The notes under the pieces are model-generated. The model did not search any database and was not told where the DNA came from. It was given only the letters and a program-made list of their open reading frames with translations. Shown here piece after piece: positions 49,919 through 58,703 of a stretch of 64,000 bases of DNA. Every line of letters begins with the position of its first letter. Position 1 is the first letter of the stretch. The position numbers and the translations under genes are program-made. The DNA is from JAFGIG01 sp964397545 (lineage in GTDB: Bacteria > SDB-A): the NCBI GenBank assembly GCA_964397545.1, contig CAYNIW010000002.1:62001-126000 (forward strand), given 5' to 3'.

Positions 49919-51829
49919 TTATTTTTCCTGGCCGTCGTTAATCACTTCGAAATCGGCGTCGCTTTCAGCGGAAGTTTGATCGGATTCGGTTTTCGGCTCC
50001 TGTTGTTCCTGAGAACCTTTCTGATTTTCCTGCTGGTAGAGCCTCTGCGCGATAGGGTTGAAAGAGTTGGTCAAGGCGTTCAATGCGTTTGTTATTGAAG
50101 TGAGGTCGTTATTCTCTATAGCTTTTTTAACTCTTTCGATATCGGATTCGATTGTGATTTTTTCCTCCTGAGATATGGAAGAAGAATTATCCCTGATTGT
50201 CTTTTCTATGGTGTAAATGAGATTGTCCGCCTGATTCTTTGTCTCGATGAGTTTTTTCTTTTCTTTATCTTCTGTCTCGTGTTCCTTTGCCTCTCTGACC
50301 ATTCTGTTTATCTCTTCTTCGCTGATACCCGTGCCGGCTTCGATTCTGATTTTCTGTTCTCTCGAAGTAGCCAGATCCTTTGCCGATACATGAAGAATTC
50401 CGTCGGCGTCAATATCGAATGTCACTTCTATTTGAGGAATGCCCCTCGGAGCCGGCGGTATGTTGATTAGATCGAATCTTCCGAGTGTTCTGTTGTCTGT
50501 AGCCATTTCTCTTTCGCCCTGAAGGACGTGTATTGTTACGCTAGTCTGGTTGTCTGAAGCAGTGCTGAATATCTGGCTTTTTTTGGTGGGAATGGTCGTA
50601 TTTCTCTCGATTATTTTTGTCATCACTCCCCCGAGAGTCTCTATTCCGAGAGAGAGAGGAGTCACGTCCAGAAGAAGAACATCCTTTACGTCGCCTGCCA
50701 AAACAGCCCCCTGTATGGCGGCTCCTATTGCGACAACTTCGTCAGGGTTTATGCCTTTGTGAGGTTCTTTGGAAAAGAAATTGGATACGGTCGCTTGCAC
50801 TTTAGGCATTCTGGTCATCCCGCCCACGAGAATTACTTCATCTATGTCGGCAGGTGAAAGTTTCGCATCATAAAGGGCTTGTTCGCATGGTCTGAGGGTT
50901 CTTTTTACGAGATCTTCCACGAGAGATTCCAGTTTTGCCCTTGTCAGAGTAAAATCCAGATGCTTTGCTCCGGTGCTGTCAGCGGTTATGTAGGGCAGTT
51001 GAATCGGTCTTTCAAGAGATGTCGAAAGCTCTCTTTTTGCCCTTTCCGCAGCTTCTCTGAGCCTCTGAAGAGCTTGAGGGTCCTTTCTAAGGTCTATTCC
51101 GTCAGTCTTGATGAATTCTTCGGCGACATAATCGACAATTCTCTGGTCGAAATCGTCACCTCCGAGATGAGTGTCTCCGTTTGTCGAGATCACTTCGAAA
51201 ACACCGTCTCCGATTTCGAGTATGCTTATGTCGAAAGTCCCTCCGCCCAAATCATATACCGCTATTTTCTGGTTCTTTTTCTTGTCAAGTCCGTAAGCGA
51301 GCGCGGCTGCTGTGGGTTCGTTAATAATTCTCATGACTTCGAGGCCGGCTATCTTACCGGCGTCTTTCGTCGCTTGTCTTTGGGCGTCGTTGAAATAAGC
51401 GGGAACCGTGATTACAGCTTTTGTGATTTTTGTTCCCAAGTAATCTTCAGCGGATTTTTTCAGATATTGAAGGGTCATGGAAGAAACTTCCTGAGGTGTG
51501 TATTCTTTGCCCATAGCCGCAACCTTGACGCCCGCAGAACCCCCGTCGATAATTTCATAGGGGACAAGATCTCTCTCCCTGTTAACCTCTTCGATTCTTC
51601 TTCCCATGAATCTCTTAATCGAATAAATAGTATTTTTTGCGTTCGTTATCTGCTGTCTTTTGGCTAAAAGACCGACGAGTCTTTCGTTTTGCTTTGTGAA
51701 ACCGACGACTGAGGGAGTCGTTCTCTCTCCGTCAGGATTTGGAATTACAACAGGTTCGTTTCCTTCGACAACCGCCACGCAGGAATTAGTTGTCCCTAGG
51801 TCAATACCGATTATTTTTTCGCTTGCCAT
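49919..51829 (-). CDS. dnaK: Chaperone DnaK
   Basis: A 636-residue Hsp70. It begins with GIDLGTTNSCVAVVEG, has VYDLGGGTFDISIL and VILVGGMTRMPKVQ in the nucleotide-binding domain, and the linker DVLLLDVTPLSLGIETLGG leads into the substrate-binding domain. The C-terminal tail is rich in Gln and acidic residues and ends in EVINDGQEK. It lies 19 bases after grpE and 18 before dnaJ. Nothing unusual. Confidence 0.98.
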   Translation of the reverse strand: MASEKIIGIDLGTTNSCVAVVEGNEPVVIPNPDGERTTPSVVGFTKQNERLVGLLAKRQQITNAKNTIYSIKRFMGRRIEEVNRERDLVPYEIIDGGSAGVKVAAMGKEYTPQEVSSMTLQYLKKSAEDYLGTKITKAVITVPAYFNDAQRQATKDAGKIAGLEVMRIINEPTAAALAYGLDKKKNQKIAVYDLGGGTFDISILEIGDGVFEVISTNGDTHLGGDDFDQRIVDYVAEEFIKTDGIDLRKDPQALQRLREAAERAKRELSTSLERPIQLPYITADSTGAKHLDFTLTRAKLESLVEDLVKRTLRPCEQALYDAKLSPADIDEVILVGGMTRMPKVQATVSNFFSKEPHKGINPDEVVAIGAAIQGAVLAGDVKDVLLLDVTPLSLGIETLGGVMTKIIERNTTIPTKKSQIFSTASDNQTSVTIHVLQGEREMATDNRTLGRFDLINIPPAPRGIPQIEVTFDIDADGILHVSAKDLATSREQKIRIEAGTGISEEEINRMVREAKEHETEDKEKKKLIETKNQADNLIYTIEKTIRDNSSSISQEEKITIESDIERVKKAIENNDLTSITNALNALTNSFNPIAQRLYQQENQKGSQEQQEPKTESDQTSAESDADFEVINDGQEK

Positions 51830-51848
51830 AACCGCTCCTTTATCAATA

Positions 51849-52469
51849 TTATTTGTTTTCGCAATTTATATCAGTTTCAGCTGGTTCCTGGGAGAGATTT
51901 TCAAACCGTCCTACAATTACCTGAGCCGGCCTGAGAACCTCATCGTCTTTTAAGAATCCTTTCCGCAGAACCCGGATTATTTTCCCGTCATAATCGGAGT
52001 CTTCAACGGGCTCGGATGCCACTGCCTCGTGTATTCTCGGATCGAAATCATCCCCGAGTTCTCCGTAGGAAGAGGCGTTGTGAGAAACCAGGAGGTTTTT
52101 AATTTTGTTTTGGATAATATCCAGACCTTGGAGGAATTCGTCTTCGTTTTTACAGTTGATAAAAAAACTTTTTCCCCTATCGAAATCGTCCTGAATCTCG
52201 AGTATGTCTTTAAGTATATCTATTTGACCGCATTTGTAATCCTTAAAAGACTCTTTTTTTGTCCTTTTTTTGAAATTTTCGAAATCGGCCATCGTGCGCA
52301 GGTAGTTTTCGTATAGTTCTTTATATTTCCTGTTCAGCTCTTCATTTTCAGCCTCGATCTTAATTTTATCTTTCTCGAGGCTTTCAGCCAGCGTTTTGTA
52401 TTCCTCGTCAATATTCAGTAGTTCAATATCTTCATTTGAGTTGTTTTCGTTTTCACAATTTTCAAACAC
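51849..52469 (-). CDS. grpE: Nucleotide exchange factor GrpE
   Basis: A 206-residue GrpE. The acidic, Asn-rich N-terminus leads to a long coiled coil (about 25-75) with NYLRTMADFENFKKRTKKE, then the C-terminal beta domain with DPRIHEAVASEPVEDSDYDG and VLRKGFLKDDEVLRPAQVIV. It releases ADP from DnaK. The start is GTG at 52469 with GGAGG nine bases upstream. No hrcA gene and no CIRCE repeat precede it, so HrcA control is not indicated. Confidence 0.94.
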   Translation of the reverse strand: MFENCENENNSNEDIELLNIDEEYKTLAESLEKDKIKIEAENEELNRKYKELYENYLRTMADFENFKKRTKKESFKDYKCGQIDILKDILEIQDDFDRGKSFFINCKNEDEFLQGLDIIQNKIKNLLVSHNASSYGELGDDFDPRIHEAVASEPVEDSDYDGKIIRVLRKGFLKDDEVLRPAQVIVGRFENLSQEPAETDINCENK

Positions 52470-52545
52470 TTAGAAAATCCTCCATTTTAGTCTTGGGTCT
52501 GAACTAAGCATACATCTATTAAATTATTTTTCTATATTTCATAAA

Positions 52546-52572
52546 AGTATATAATTATGTTAAAACTGTCAA
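52546..52572 (-). promoter_or_regulatory. Candidate promoter for grpE-dnaK-dnaJ
   Basis: A perfect TTGACA (52572-52567) on the minus strand, with TATACT after 15 bases (52551-52546) or TACTTT after 17. The leader to the grpE GTG is about 70 bases. The 192-base gap to the divergent metallo-hydrolase gene is AT-rich. Confidence 0.5.
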
Positions 52573-52661
52573 GATTAGTCGAGAAAATAAACTTTTTATG
52601 TTATTATTTTCAGACGCTGGAGATTGTCATAAATATGCGATGATTTTCACGGAGGTGAATT

Positions 52662-53561
52662 TTGAGAAAAAAGGCCGGAATAAATGTAAAAATCTGGGGG
52701 GCAAGGGGAAGCTATCCTACTCCGGGAAGTGATTTTTCGTATTACGGCGGTAATACTTCATGTGTCGAAACAAGATTCAACAATAGGCTTTTGATATTTG
52801 ATGCAGGCAGCGGAATTATCCCTTTGGGTAGGCATATCCAGGAGCAACAACCGGAGGTAAAAAGAATACTTATCTTCCTCAGCCACACTCACCACGACCA
52901 TATCATAGGCTTACCGTTTTTTAAACCCCTCTGGATGCAGAATACGAGGATAGATATTTTCGGACCCGACCTATTTGACACGAATCTCTCGGATATAATT
53001 TCAACTTGGTTTTCTTCACCTTTGGCGGCTTTTTTCATTGAAGATGTCGCGGCCAAGATTACAGTTCATTCTATAAATCAGTGGGATAAAATCATTCTGC
53101 CGTCCGGAGCCGCAGATGTCCTCATCATCAGAAAAAAGCTTGAATACGCTAGGGTCGGAAAGGAAGATGCAGTCCTGTCCATTCACAAGAATTTTTCTCA
53201 TCCAAAGGGAGGCTCTTTTTCATACAGCCTGAAATATCTGGGGAAAAAATTCAGCTATGTCACCGATACCGAAAACTATGTCGGAGGGGACAAGAAAGTC
53301 TGTGATTTCATCCAGGGTTCCGACCTATTGTTTCATGACTGTCAGTTTACTGACGAGGATTACCCTTCACATCAGGGATTCGGACATTCTTCGCTGGGCT
53401 ATGTCCTCGCTCACGCGAAGAAGTCAGCTGTAAAGAAACTCGTTCTGTTTCATCTTAATCCGGAATACAACGACGAAAAAATCAGAACCATGGAAACTGA
53501 CGCTAAGGCTATAATTCCAGAAGCTGAAGCAGCCAGAGAGGGAAATTTCTACTCCCTGTGA
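52662..53561 (+). CDS. Metallo-beta-lactamase-fold hydrolase
   Basis: A 299-residue cytoplasmic hydrolase starting at TTG 52662 behind a GGAGGTG ribosome-binding site. It opens KIWGARGSYPTPG and has YYGGNTSCVE before the metal motif HTHHDH at 75-80, with further ligands in YVTDTENY and FHDCQF. This pattern matches MBL proteins related to RNase Z, PhnP and class II cyclic phosphodiesterases, so a phosphodiester substrate is likely. Substrate unknown. It is a single-gene transcript divergent from grpE and convergent with the lipoprotein gene behind it. Confidence 0.85.
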   Translation: MRKKAGINVKIWGARGSYPTPGSDFSYYGGNTSCVETRFNNRLLIFDAGSGIIPLGRHIQEQQPEVKRILIFLSHTHHDHIIGLPFFKPLWMQNTRIDIFGPDLFDTNLSDIISTWFSSPLAAFFIEDVAAKITVHSINQWDKIILPSGAADVLIIRKKLEYARVGKEDAVLSIHKNFSHPKGGSFSYSLKYLGKKFSYVTDTENYVGGDKKVCDFIQGSDLLFHDCQFTDEDYPSHQGFGHSSLGYVLAHAKKSAVKKLVLFHLNPEYNDEKIRTMETDAKAIIPEAEAAREGNFYSL

Positions 53562-53576
53562 ACTTAAGCGAAAAAG

Positions 53577-54902
53577 TTAAAACCAAATTCTCTCTTTGAT
53601 GAAAACAGTTCCACCGCTTTTGAATTCTACGGGATAAGCGTAAGTAAACTCTCCTCTTGTTCTCGTTCTAATCGATACTCTTACAACATTGTCGTTCTGG
53701 CTGAAAAATATCCTTCCCAGATAGATTTTATCGGGCAGAAGAGTCCAGCTCCTGAGGTCGGCATGTTCAGTGGCCGCTGAAAAAATACCGATTATGCCCG
53801 AGAGAACTGATCCGAGAACCGAATCCTTATCGTCGGAAATTTCGTCGCCTAATTTTTCTCCGGCCTGCTGGGCGAGATATTTTAATCCGGCTCTTGCTAT
53901 TGCCCTTGCGAGTATTCTGCCGCCTCTGTCATGGAGGCTTTCCCTGGCAATTTCTCCCAGATTTTCGACGAGTTCCAGCTCAGCATAATCTTCCGCAGTC
54001 CTAAGGGTGCCTCCCGCCACAGAAGTTACAACCGGTATCAGGACGGGAAGGGCTACCGATAATATTTTTCCGTCATCAAGAGCGGCGTATGACACAGCTT
54101 CTTCTTTGTATGGAAGCTGGCCGGCTTCGAGTATGAAGATGAACTCGCATAATGTATCGTTTAGGAGTTGAAAATTTTCGCTGTAGTCTATGGAATTAAA
54201 AAGAAAAGGAACGTCATTTTCTCTTCTTGTCGCAACAGCGGCTCTTTTCAGGGAACTTACAAGAGAAAAAGGGACAGGCGTTGAGTAATGAACCGCGTAG
54301 AGGCTTTCGTATGTCTTGTAAGATTTAAGGTATTCTATAAAGCAATCGTCGTAAAGCCCTTGACTCTCGTAGAATATACCGGCCATGTATCTCGAGAACG
54401 CATCGTCGGTGTAAGTCGTAGAGCCCTCGAACATGTCTTTGAGAAGGTTGAGTTTGTAATCTATTCTTCTGCACTCTACAAGAGCGTCTTCAGGCATCTC
54501 AAGCAGAGCGTAATTGAACATTTTGTAGAAATTTACCATGACGTTTTCATAGTCCTCGCCGGAATAGGGAAGAGAGTATTCGTTGATAAGGTATGATGAA
54601 ACTATCTGTTTGAAATTGTCTTTGAGTATTCTGTCCATGTATCTTTCGGCTAATTCGAGTTCGCGGTTGCTCTCTTCATAGAGCCCGGCTAAATGAAGAA
54701 GCAGTCCTCTATTGGCAAAATCAAGCGAGACTGCGTTTTCTTCCTTGATGCCGAGGCTGTCGTATAAATAAAGAGCCCTCGGATACTCGCCTCTATAAAG
54801 CATATTGTTCAGCGGCTCCATCCTTGTCCTGCTCGAAGCGCATGAGGAGAAAGCGAGCACCGCAAAGGCAAAAAAAAGTTTTCTCAGTCTGTTTTTGTTC
54901 AT
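53577..54902 (-). CDS. Lipoprotein of the COG3014-like family
   Basis: A 441-residue lipoprotein with signal ending in the lipobox at C21 (AVLAFSSC). Residues 30-240 are helical and TPR-like (RGEYPRALYLYDSLG, then YMAGIFYESQGLYDDCFIEYLKSY). A hydrophobic, glycine-rich stretch (SVALPVLIPVVTSVAGG) and a C-terminal beta region follow. It resembles the COG3014 family of uncharacterised lipoproteins, often encoded beside an LpoB-like gene as here (13-base gap). A role as outer-membrane partner in peptidoglycan synthesis fits the setting but is inference. Confidence 0.65.
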   Translation of the reverse strand: MNKNRLRKLFFAFAVLAFSSCASSRTRMEPLNNMLYRGEYPRALYLYDSLGIKEENAVSLDFANRGLLLHLAGLYEESNRELELAERYMDRILKDNFKQIVSSYLINEYSLPYSGEDYENVMVNFYKMFNYALLEMPEDALVECRRIDYKLNLLKDMFEGSTTYTDDAFSRYMAGIFYESQGLYDDCFIEYLKSYKTYESLYAVHYSTPVPFSLVSSLKRAAVATRRENDVPFLFNSIDYSENFQLLNDTLCEFIFILEAGQLPYKEEAVSYAALDDGKILSVALPVLIPVVTSVAGGTLRTAEDYAELELVENLGEIARESLHDRGGRILARAIARAGLKYLAQQAGEKLGDEISDDKDSVLGSVLSGIIGIFSAATEHADLRSWTLLPDKIYLGRIFFSQNDNVVRVSIRTRTRGEFTYAYPVEFKSGGTVFIKERIWF

Positions 54903-54915
54903 TTAAAGATAAAAT

Positions 54916-55491
54916 CTATTCAATGACTTTTTTTATCTTTTCCGTCGCCATCCAGACTTTTTCAGTCGTTTCTATGTCGAGGAGTTCCAGATCCACCTGA
55001 TAATAGACGACTCTGACGCCTGACGCCTCGTCTATAATTGAAGTTATAGTTCCCATCATCATATACTGGGCTCCGAATTCATTTCTCAGTGCAGTCCTTG
55101 TTTCGGGTGACGCAAAACCCTGCTGGGACCATCTTTCGTCCCGAAGATCGCTTCTCTCAGAAACCGAAGCGACTATCCTTATCGCGCCGTTGTTGACGAA
55201 CTCTCTTTCAATGTCTTTCATGAAAGTTGTGGCGTCAATGTGTTCATAGCTTCTGTTCTGGACGACGCCAACAATTACAGTCGGCTTGTCGCCGTAACGG
55301 TCGTGGTATCTCATCAGCCATGATCCGCCAAGACACTCGGATATCATTTTCTGAGCGACGAGCCGGGAGTCAGTGTCATTCCATCTTCCGCTGACGTCAG
55401 TCACTAAATCAGTGTCTATTCTCGTAACCTTTCTCGAAGAACAAGCAGTAATCATAAAGAAGACTAACGCGAAGTAAATCATTTTTTTCAC
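54916..55491 (-). CDS. lpoB: LpoB-like penicillin-binding protein activator
   Basis: A 191-residue lipoprotein. The lipobox ends at C17 (FFMITAC). The mature domain contains DVSGRWNDTDSRLVAQKMI, TVIVGVVQNRSYEHIDATTF, VNNGAIRIVAS and GAQYMMMGTITSIID, the typical LpoB pattern. LpoB spans from the outer membrane to activate PBP1B-type synthases. The start is GTG at 55491 with GGAGG four bases upstream, overlapping the L,D-transpeptidase stop. No PBP gene is in this window. Confidence 0.85.
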   Translation of the reverse strand: MKKMIYFALVFFMITACSSRKVTRIDTDLVTDVSGRWNDTDSRLVAQKMISECLGGSWLMRYHDRYGDKPTVIVGVVQNRSYEHIDATTFMKDIEREFVNNGAIRIVASVSERSDLRDERWSQQGFASPETRTALRNEFGAQYMMMGTITSIIDEASGVRVVYYQVDLELLDIETTEKVWMATEKIKKVIE

Positions 55492-56387
55492 TTTTCCTCC
55501 TTTGACGTCCGTTGAATACTAAATTCCATGTCAATTCTCATTCTTGCCTCTTCAACGTAATCGAGAAGAGATGAATCGACGGATAGCACCGGATCCCACG
55601 TTATATATCTGTATGCGCCGTTTATCCTTTCGTGTCTGTAAGATTGCCCTGAATTCCTGTAGTGCATTTCCACTCTGTCTCCAACATCGAGATTGTCGTA
55701 ATAAACCTTGGCAAGAGGGTTTCTTATACATCCGTGGCTTGCCTGCCTTCCGACCATGTGATAAGTGCCGGACAATGGAGCATGAGTCCCGTTTTCGAGG
55801 ACCGGAAAAAAACGCTCTTCTCCGCTGTCGGTTATCACTTTGACATTGTGCGTGCGCTGAATGGACATCCACCACCTCATCAGTCCTCCGTCGTAAAACT
55901 CGGAACTCGGCTTTTTGTCGAATATCTTTGTGTGAGCGGCTGTGGTGGGAGACTGTGTTCTGCCGGTCGATACGAGGGAGTAAATAAGAGGTCTTGATCC
56001 TTCCCAGAGTATCGAGAACTGAAGGTCCGGGTCCAAAAAAAATTCAAGCCACCTTTCCGAAATATATGTCACCGTGTCCGTCTGACTGAGGAAACGGGAT
56101 GTTATCTGTATCACCGCATAGGCTGTGTCCTCCGAAAGAGAAGGCAGTGTAAGAAAGCGTGCGCCGCTATCTCTCTGCACGTCAAAAATATTACCGTCAT
56201 AGAGGACTGAAACTCGAATGTTTGCAAAGTTGTATCCGGGAATGAAAATCCTCTGATGCGCGTATAGTGTGTCGGGCAGCTCAATAAATCTTTCGACAGC
56301 CTTGTAGGGGGCAGGGTCGAGATTTGAAAAAAAAGTTGAAGATACGCTTGAAATTGAAACGACGGATAACAAATAAAGATATTTCAT
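55488..56387 (-). CDS. L,D-transpeptidase (YkuD family)
   Basis: A 299-residue protein with a weak N-terminal signal. The catalytic motif is H210 and the SHGCIR block with H218, C220 and R222 (ASHGCIRNPLAKVYYDNL). It has a beta-rich N-terminal domain of about 100 residues. Such enzymes make 3-3 cross-links or attach proteins to peptidoglycan. The ATG lacks a ribosome-binding site and lies five bases after a promoter-like -10 box, so a leaderless transcript is possible. Together with LpoB and the COG3014-like lipoprotein it forms a three-gene cell-wall operon. Confidence 0.88.
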   Translation of the reverse strand: MKYLYLLSVVSISSVSSTFFSNLDPAPYKAVERFIELPDTLYAHQRIFIPGYNFANIRVSVLYDGNIFDVQRDSGARFLTLPSLSEDTAYAVIQITSRFLSQTDTVTYISERWLEFFLDPDLQFSILWEGSRPLIYSLVSTGRTQSPTTAAHTKIFDKKPSSEFYDGGLMRWWMSIQRTHNVKVITDSGEERFFPVLENGTHAPLSGTYHMVGRQASHGCIRNPLAKVYYDNLDVGDRVEMHYRNSGQSYRHERINGAYRYITWDPVLSVDSSLLDYVEEARMRIDMEFSIQRTSKEEK

Positions 56388-56392
56388 GCTAC

Positions 56393-56421
56393 TTTTTAAC
56401 AGTAAAAAACGCCTTTTTCAA
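56393..56421 (-). promoter_or_regulatory. Candidate promoter for the L,D-transpeptidase operon
   Basis: TTGAAA (56421-56416), 17 bases, TAAAAA (56398-56393) on the minus strand. The ATG begins five bases later, so transcription would begin at or next to the start codon. The operon needs its own promoter because the pil terminator lies directly upstream. Confidence 0.4.
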
Positions 56422-56441
56422 GAGAAATCGAATATCAATTA

Positions 56442-56481
56442 TCTGCAAAAAAGAAACAGGAGGGATTGCTCCCTCCTGTTT
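56442..56481 (-). terminator. Strong intrinsic terminator of the pil operon
   Basis: A perfect 12-bp stem (56470-56481 with 56454-56465) closed by a four-base loop, followed on the minus strand by TTTCTTTTTT-like sequence. It lies 20 bases after the pilQ stop and insulates the pil operon from the cell-wall cassette. Confidence 0.9.
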
Positions 56482-56501
56482 ATATCGGGCTTTACAGCTT
56501 T

Positions 56502-58154
56502 TTACTGAACTGAAGCGGGTGTCAGATTAGGCCTTATGATGTGGGGAGTGATGAAAATGAGGACTTCGCGCTGTGTTTTAGTAGTGCTTCTCGTCTTGAA
56601 AAACCATCCGAGGAGAGGAATATGCCTGAGAATCGGAACCCCGCTTTCACTTTCGTTTTCTGATTCACTCACGAAACCTCCGAGCACGACTGTCTCTCCG
56701 TCTCTCACTCTCTGGTTCGTCGTCGCCTCATGAGTGGTTATTATAGGTTTCCCTTCCTGAACCGAAGCTACATCGACGTCTGACAGTTCGGTTTTTATTT
56801 CGAGAGTGATTTCGTCATTTGCGTTGACGTGAGGCGTAACTTCGAGTCTTGTTCCCGCGTCATAGAACTGAATGGTGACGGATCCGTCGGAACCCCTCAC
56901 CGGAACTCCGAATCTCTTTCCGCCGAGTATGGTGGCGGAATTGTTGTCGAGAACTGTGACGTGAGGACTCGCGATCGTCTGAGCCTGACCATCCCTTTCC
57001 ATGGCGTTTATCGCGGCGCTTATCTGTGCGAAATTCTGAAGAGAGCCGACGTTTATGTCGAGAATACCTGTCTGGGGAGTTGACATTTGCTCTACGTCTC
57101 CCCAATGAACCTCGCCTTGAGTGTTGAGGCCGCTGAATTCAACGCCGGTTATGCTCCAGTTTATGCCGAGGCTCCATGAAGCGTCCTTGTTGATATCTAT
57201 TATCTTTGCGATTATTTCTACCTGAGGAGTCGGCTTGTCGAGGATTTTTATCATCTCCTGGACGGCGGACTGGCGGGATTCGATGTCGCTGATTATTATT
57301 GAGTTGGTCCTCAAATCCTGCATTACAGTCCCTTTTTCTGACAACAGAGTAGCGACAGAATTCTGAATGTCGCTCGGGGTGGAATACTGAAGAGTGTAGA
57401 CTCTGTATATCACCCTCTCAGCGCTCTCCTGCGCCATTCTCCATGTGTCGAAATCTCCCTGACTTCCAACGAGAAGAATCCCGTTTTCTTCCGAAATTCC
57501 AAGGCCGTGGGAGTGGCATATAGCCTGAAGAGCTTGCCACCATGTTACGTTGTTGAGCCTGAGCGTGACGGTTCCGGATATATTGGGAGCGGCTATTATG
57601 TCCCTTCCGCTGTAGTCGGCTATAGCCCTCAGGACTGATGTTATGTCGGCTTTGTCGAGATTCATGCTGATAAGCCCGCCCGAGCCGACGAAGGAACCGC
57701 TCGGGAGACCCCCGAAAGAGAAATCTGCATATTCGAGCTTGGCTATGCTCTCTGTCGCCCTCCAGACGCTGAAGCTTCCGGAAGCCACGGTTGGTTCAAC
57801 CGCGATGACAAGATCACCGGCTGTTGATGTGACTTTGTAGCTTTTCAACCCGCTCGTCTCGATAACTATTCTGATGATGTCGCTGGATGAAAAATCTGCT
57901 ATTCCTATTCCTATTATTGATCCGCGATCAACGTAGGGAAAAGCCGCGGCGCGGAGGCTGTTGTTGGCTCCGTAAAAATCCACCACAATATTGTTGCCGG
58001 ACTGATAGTCCCTGAATGAGCCCAGCCTGTCTGTTTTTATTGTAATCTGCGCCCCGGAGTAGATGGGCGAGATTTCAATTTCGTTTATGTTGTATGCCGA
58101 AAGAGGCGCTATTGCGGCGAGCATCAAAACGGCAGTTAAAAAACGTCTTTTCAC
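56502..58154 (-). CDS. pilQ: Type IV pilus secretin PilQ
   Basis: A 550-residue secretin with signal peptide (about 1-20). One AMIN domain (about 22-125) would bind peptidoglycan. An STN/N0 domain follows (about 168-235, ITSVLRAIADYSGRDIIA), then an N1 domain (RVYTLQYSTPSDIQNSVATL) and the secretin domain (about 365-545) with VTVLDNNSATILGG, VPVRG, DAGTRLEVTPHVN and IPLLGWFFKTRS. PilQ forms the outer-membrane pilus channel. It overlaps pilP by four bases and is last in the operon. Confidence 0.95.
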   Translation of the reverse strand: MKRRFLTAVLMLAAIAPLSAYNINEIEISPIYSGAQITIKTDRLGSFRDYQSGNNIVVDFYGANNSLRAAAFPYVDRGSIIGIGIADFSSSDIIRIVIETSGLKSYKVTSTAGDLVIAVEPTVASGSFSVWRATESIAKLEYADFSFGGLPSGSFVGSGGLISMNLDKADITSVLRAIADYSGRDIIAAPNISGTVTLRLNNVTWWQALQAICHSHGLGISEENGILLVGSQGDFDTWRMAQESAERVIYRVYTLQYSTPSDIQNSVATLLSEKGTVMQDLRTNSIIISDIESRQSAVQEMIKILDKPTPQVEIIAKIIDINKDASWSLGINWSITGVEFSGLNTQGEVHWGDVEQMSTPQTGILDINVGSLQNFAQISAAINAMERDGQAQTIASPHVTVLDNNSATILGGKRFGVPVRGSDGSVTIQFYDAGTRLEVTPHVNANDEITLEIKTELSDVDVASVQEGKPIITTHEATTNQRVRDGETVVLGGFVSESENESESGVPILRHIPLLGWFFKTRSTTKTQREVLIFITPHIIRPNLTPASVQ

Positions 58155-58687
58155 TGCTCCTCCCTGTTTAACGAGTTTTCTCTTCTTATTACGACTCTCG
58201 ATATTTGACCGTAGTGTTCCAGAGCGAATGTCACCGCCTCAGGAGTGATCTCAGCGACATTTCCTCCGCTTACTCTGTCTCCTCTCCTGAGAAGCCAGTG
58301 CTTGCCGTCAGGGCTTCTGATTATGGCGAGAAGGCCTCTCGGTCCGGATATCACGCCTTCAAGTATGCCCTCCTGAGGGTTCAACAGGTTGGAGCTTTCA
58401 AGGGTAGACAGCGGAGAATTAAAAGGATCTCTCGAACTTGTAAAATAAAACTCCTCCGTAGCGAGCATTTGTTCAATTTCCTGAGTCGTTATCTGGTTGC
58501 TCAGAGCGCCAAGAGATGCCGAAGTATCCGGTGCGTCAGCAGTTCCCTGCTGTATTCTGCCGGTGGATGTCTGAGATACGACTTCCGCCGCTTGTCCGAT
58601 GGTTCCGGAAATTATGTCGCCTTTTCCTCTGCATCCGGACATCAAGACGGATGTCAGAACCAAAAAGAGTATAAATATTTTTTTCAT
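58151..58687 (-). CDS. pilP: Pilus assembly lipoprotein PilP
   Basis: A 178-residue protein from the ATG at 58687, preceded by AAGGTGG. The lipobox ends at C19 (LMSGC), and an in-frame ATG 54 bases earlier would bury this signal. A disordered linker (about 20-80) leads to the EEFYFTSSRDPFNSPL segment and a small beta domain with GVISGPRGLLAIIRSPDG, as in PilP. It links the inner-membrane PilNO pair to the PilQ secretin. Confidence 0.88.
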   Translation of the reverse strand: MKKIFILFLVLTSVLMSGCRGKGDIISGTIGQAAEVVSQTSTGRIQQGTADAPDTSASLGALSNQITTQEIEQMLATEEFYFTSSRDPFNSPLSTLESSNLLNPQEGILEGVISGPRGLLAIIRSPDGKHWLLRRGDRVSGGNVAEITPEAVTFALEHYGQISRVVIRRENSLNREEQ

Positions 58688-58703
58688 ATCTGCCACCTTT
58701 CCT

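Noticed and set aside
50879..51667. Plus-strand frame of 262 codons inside dnaK
   Set aside because: An antisense shadow of a highly conserved gene, with Cys/Phe/Ser-rich composition typical of such shadows.
52470..52661. CIRCE element before grpE
   Set aside because: No TTAGCACTC-type inverted repeat is present on either strand.
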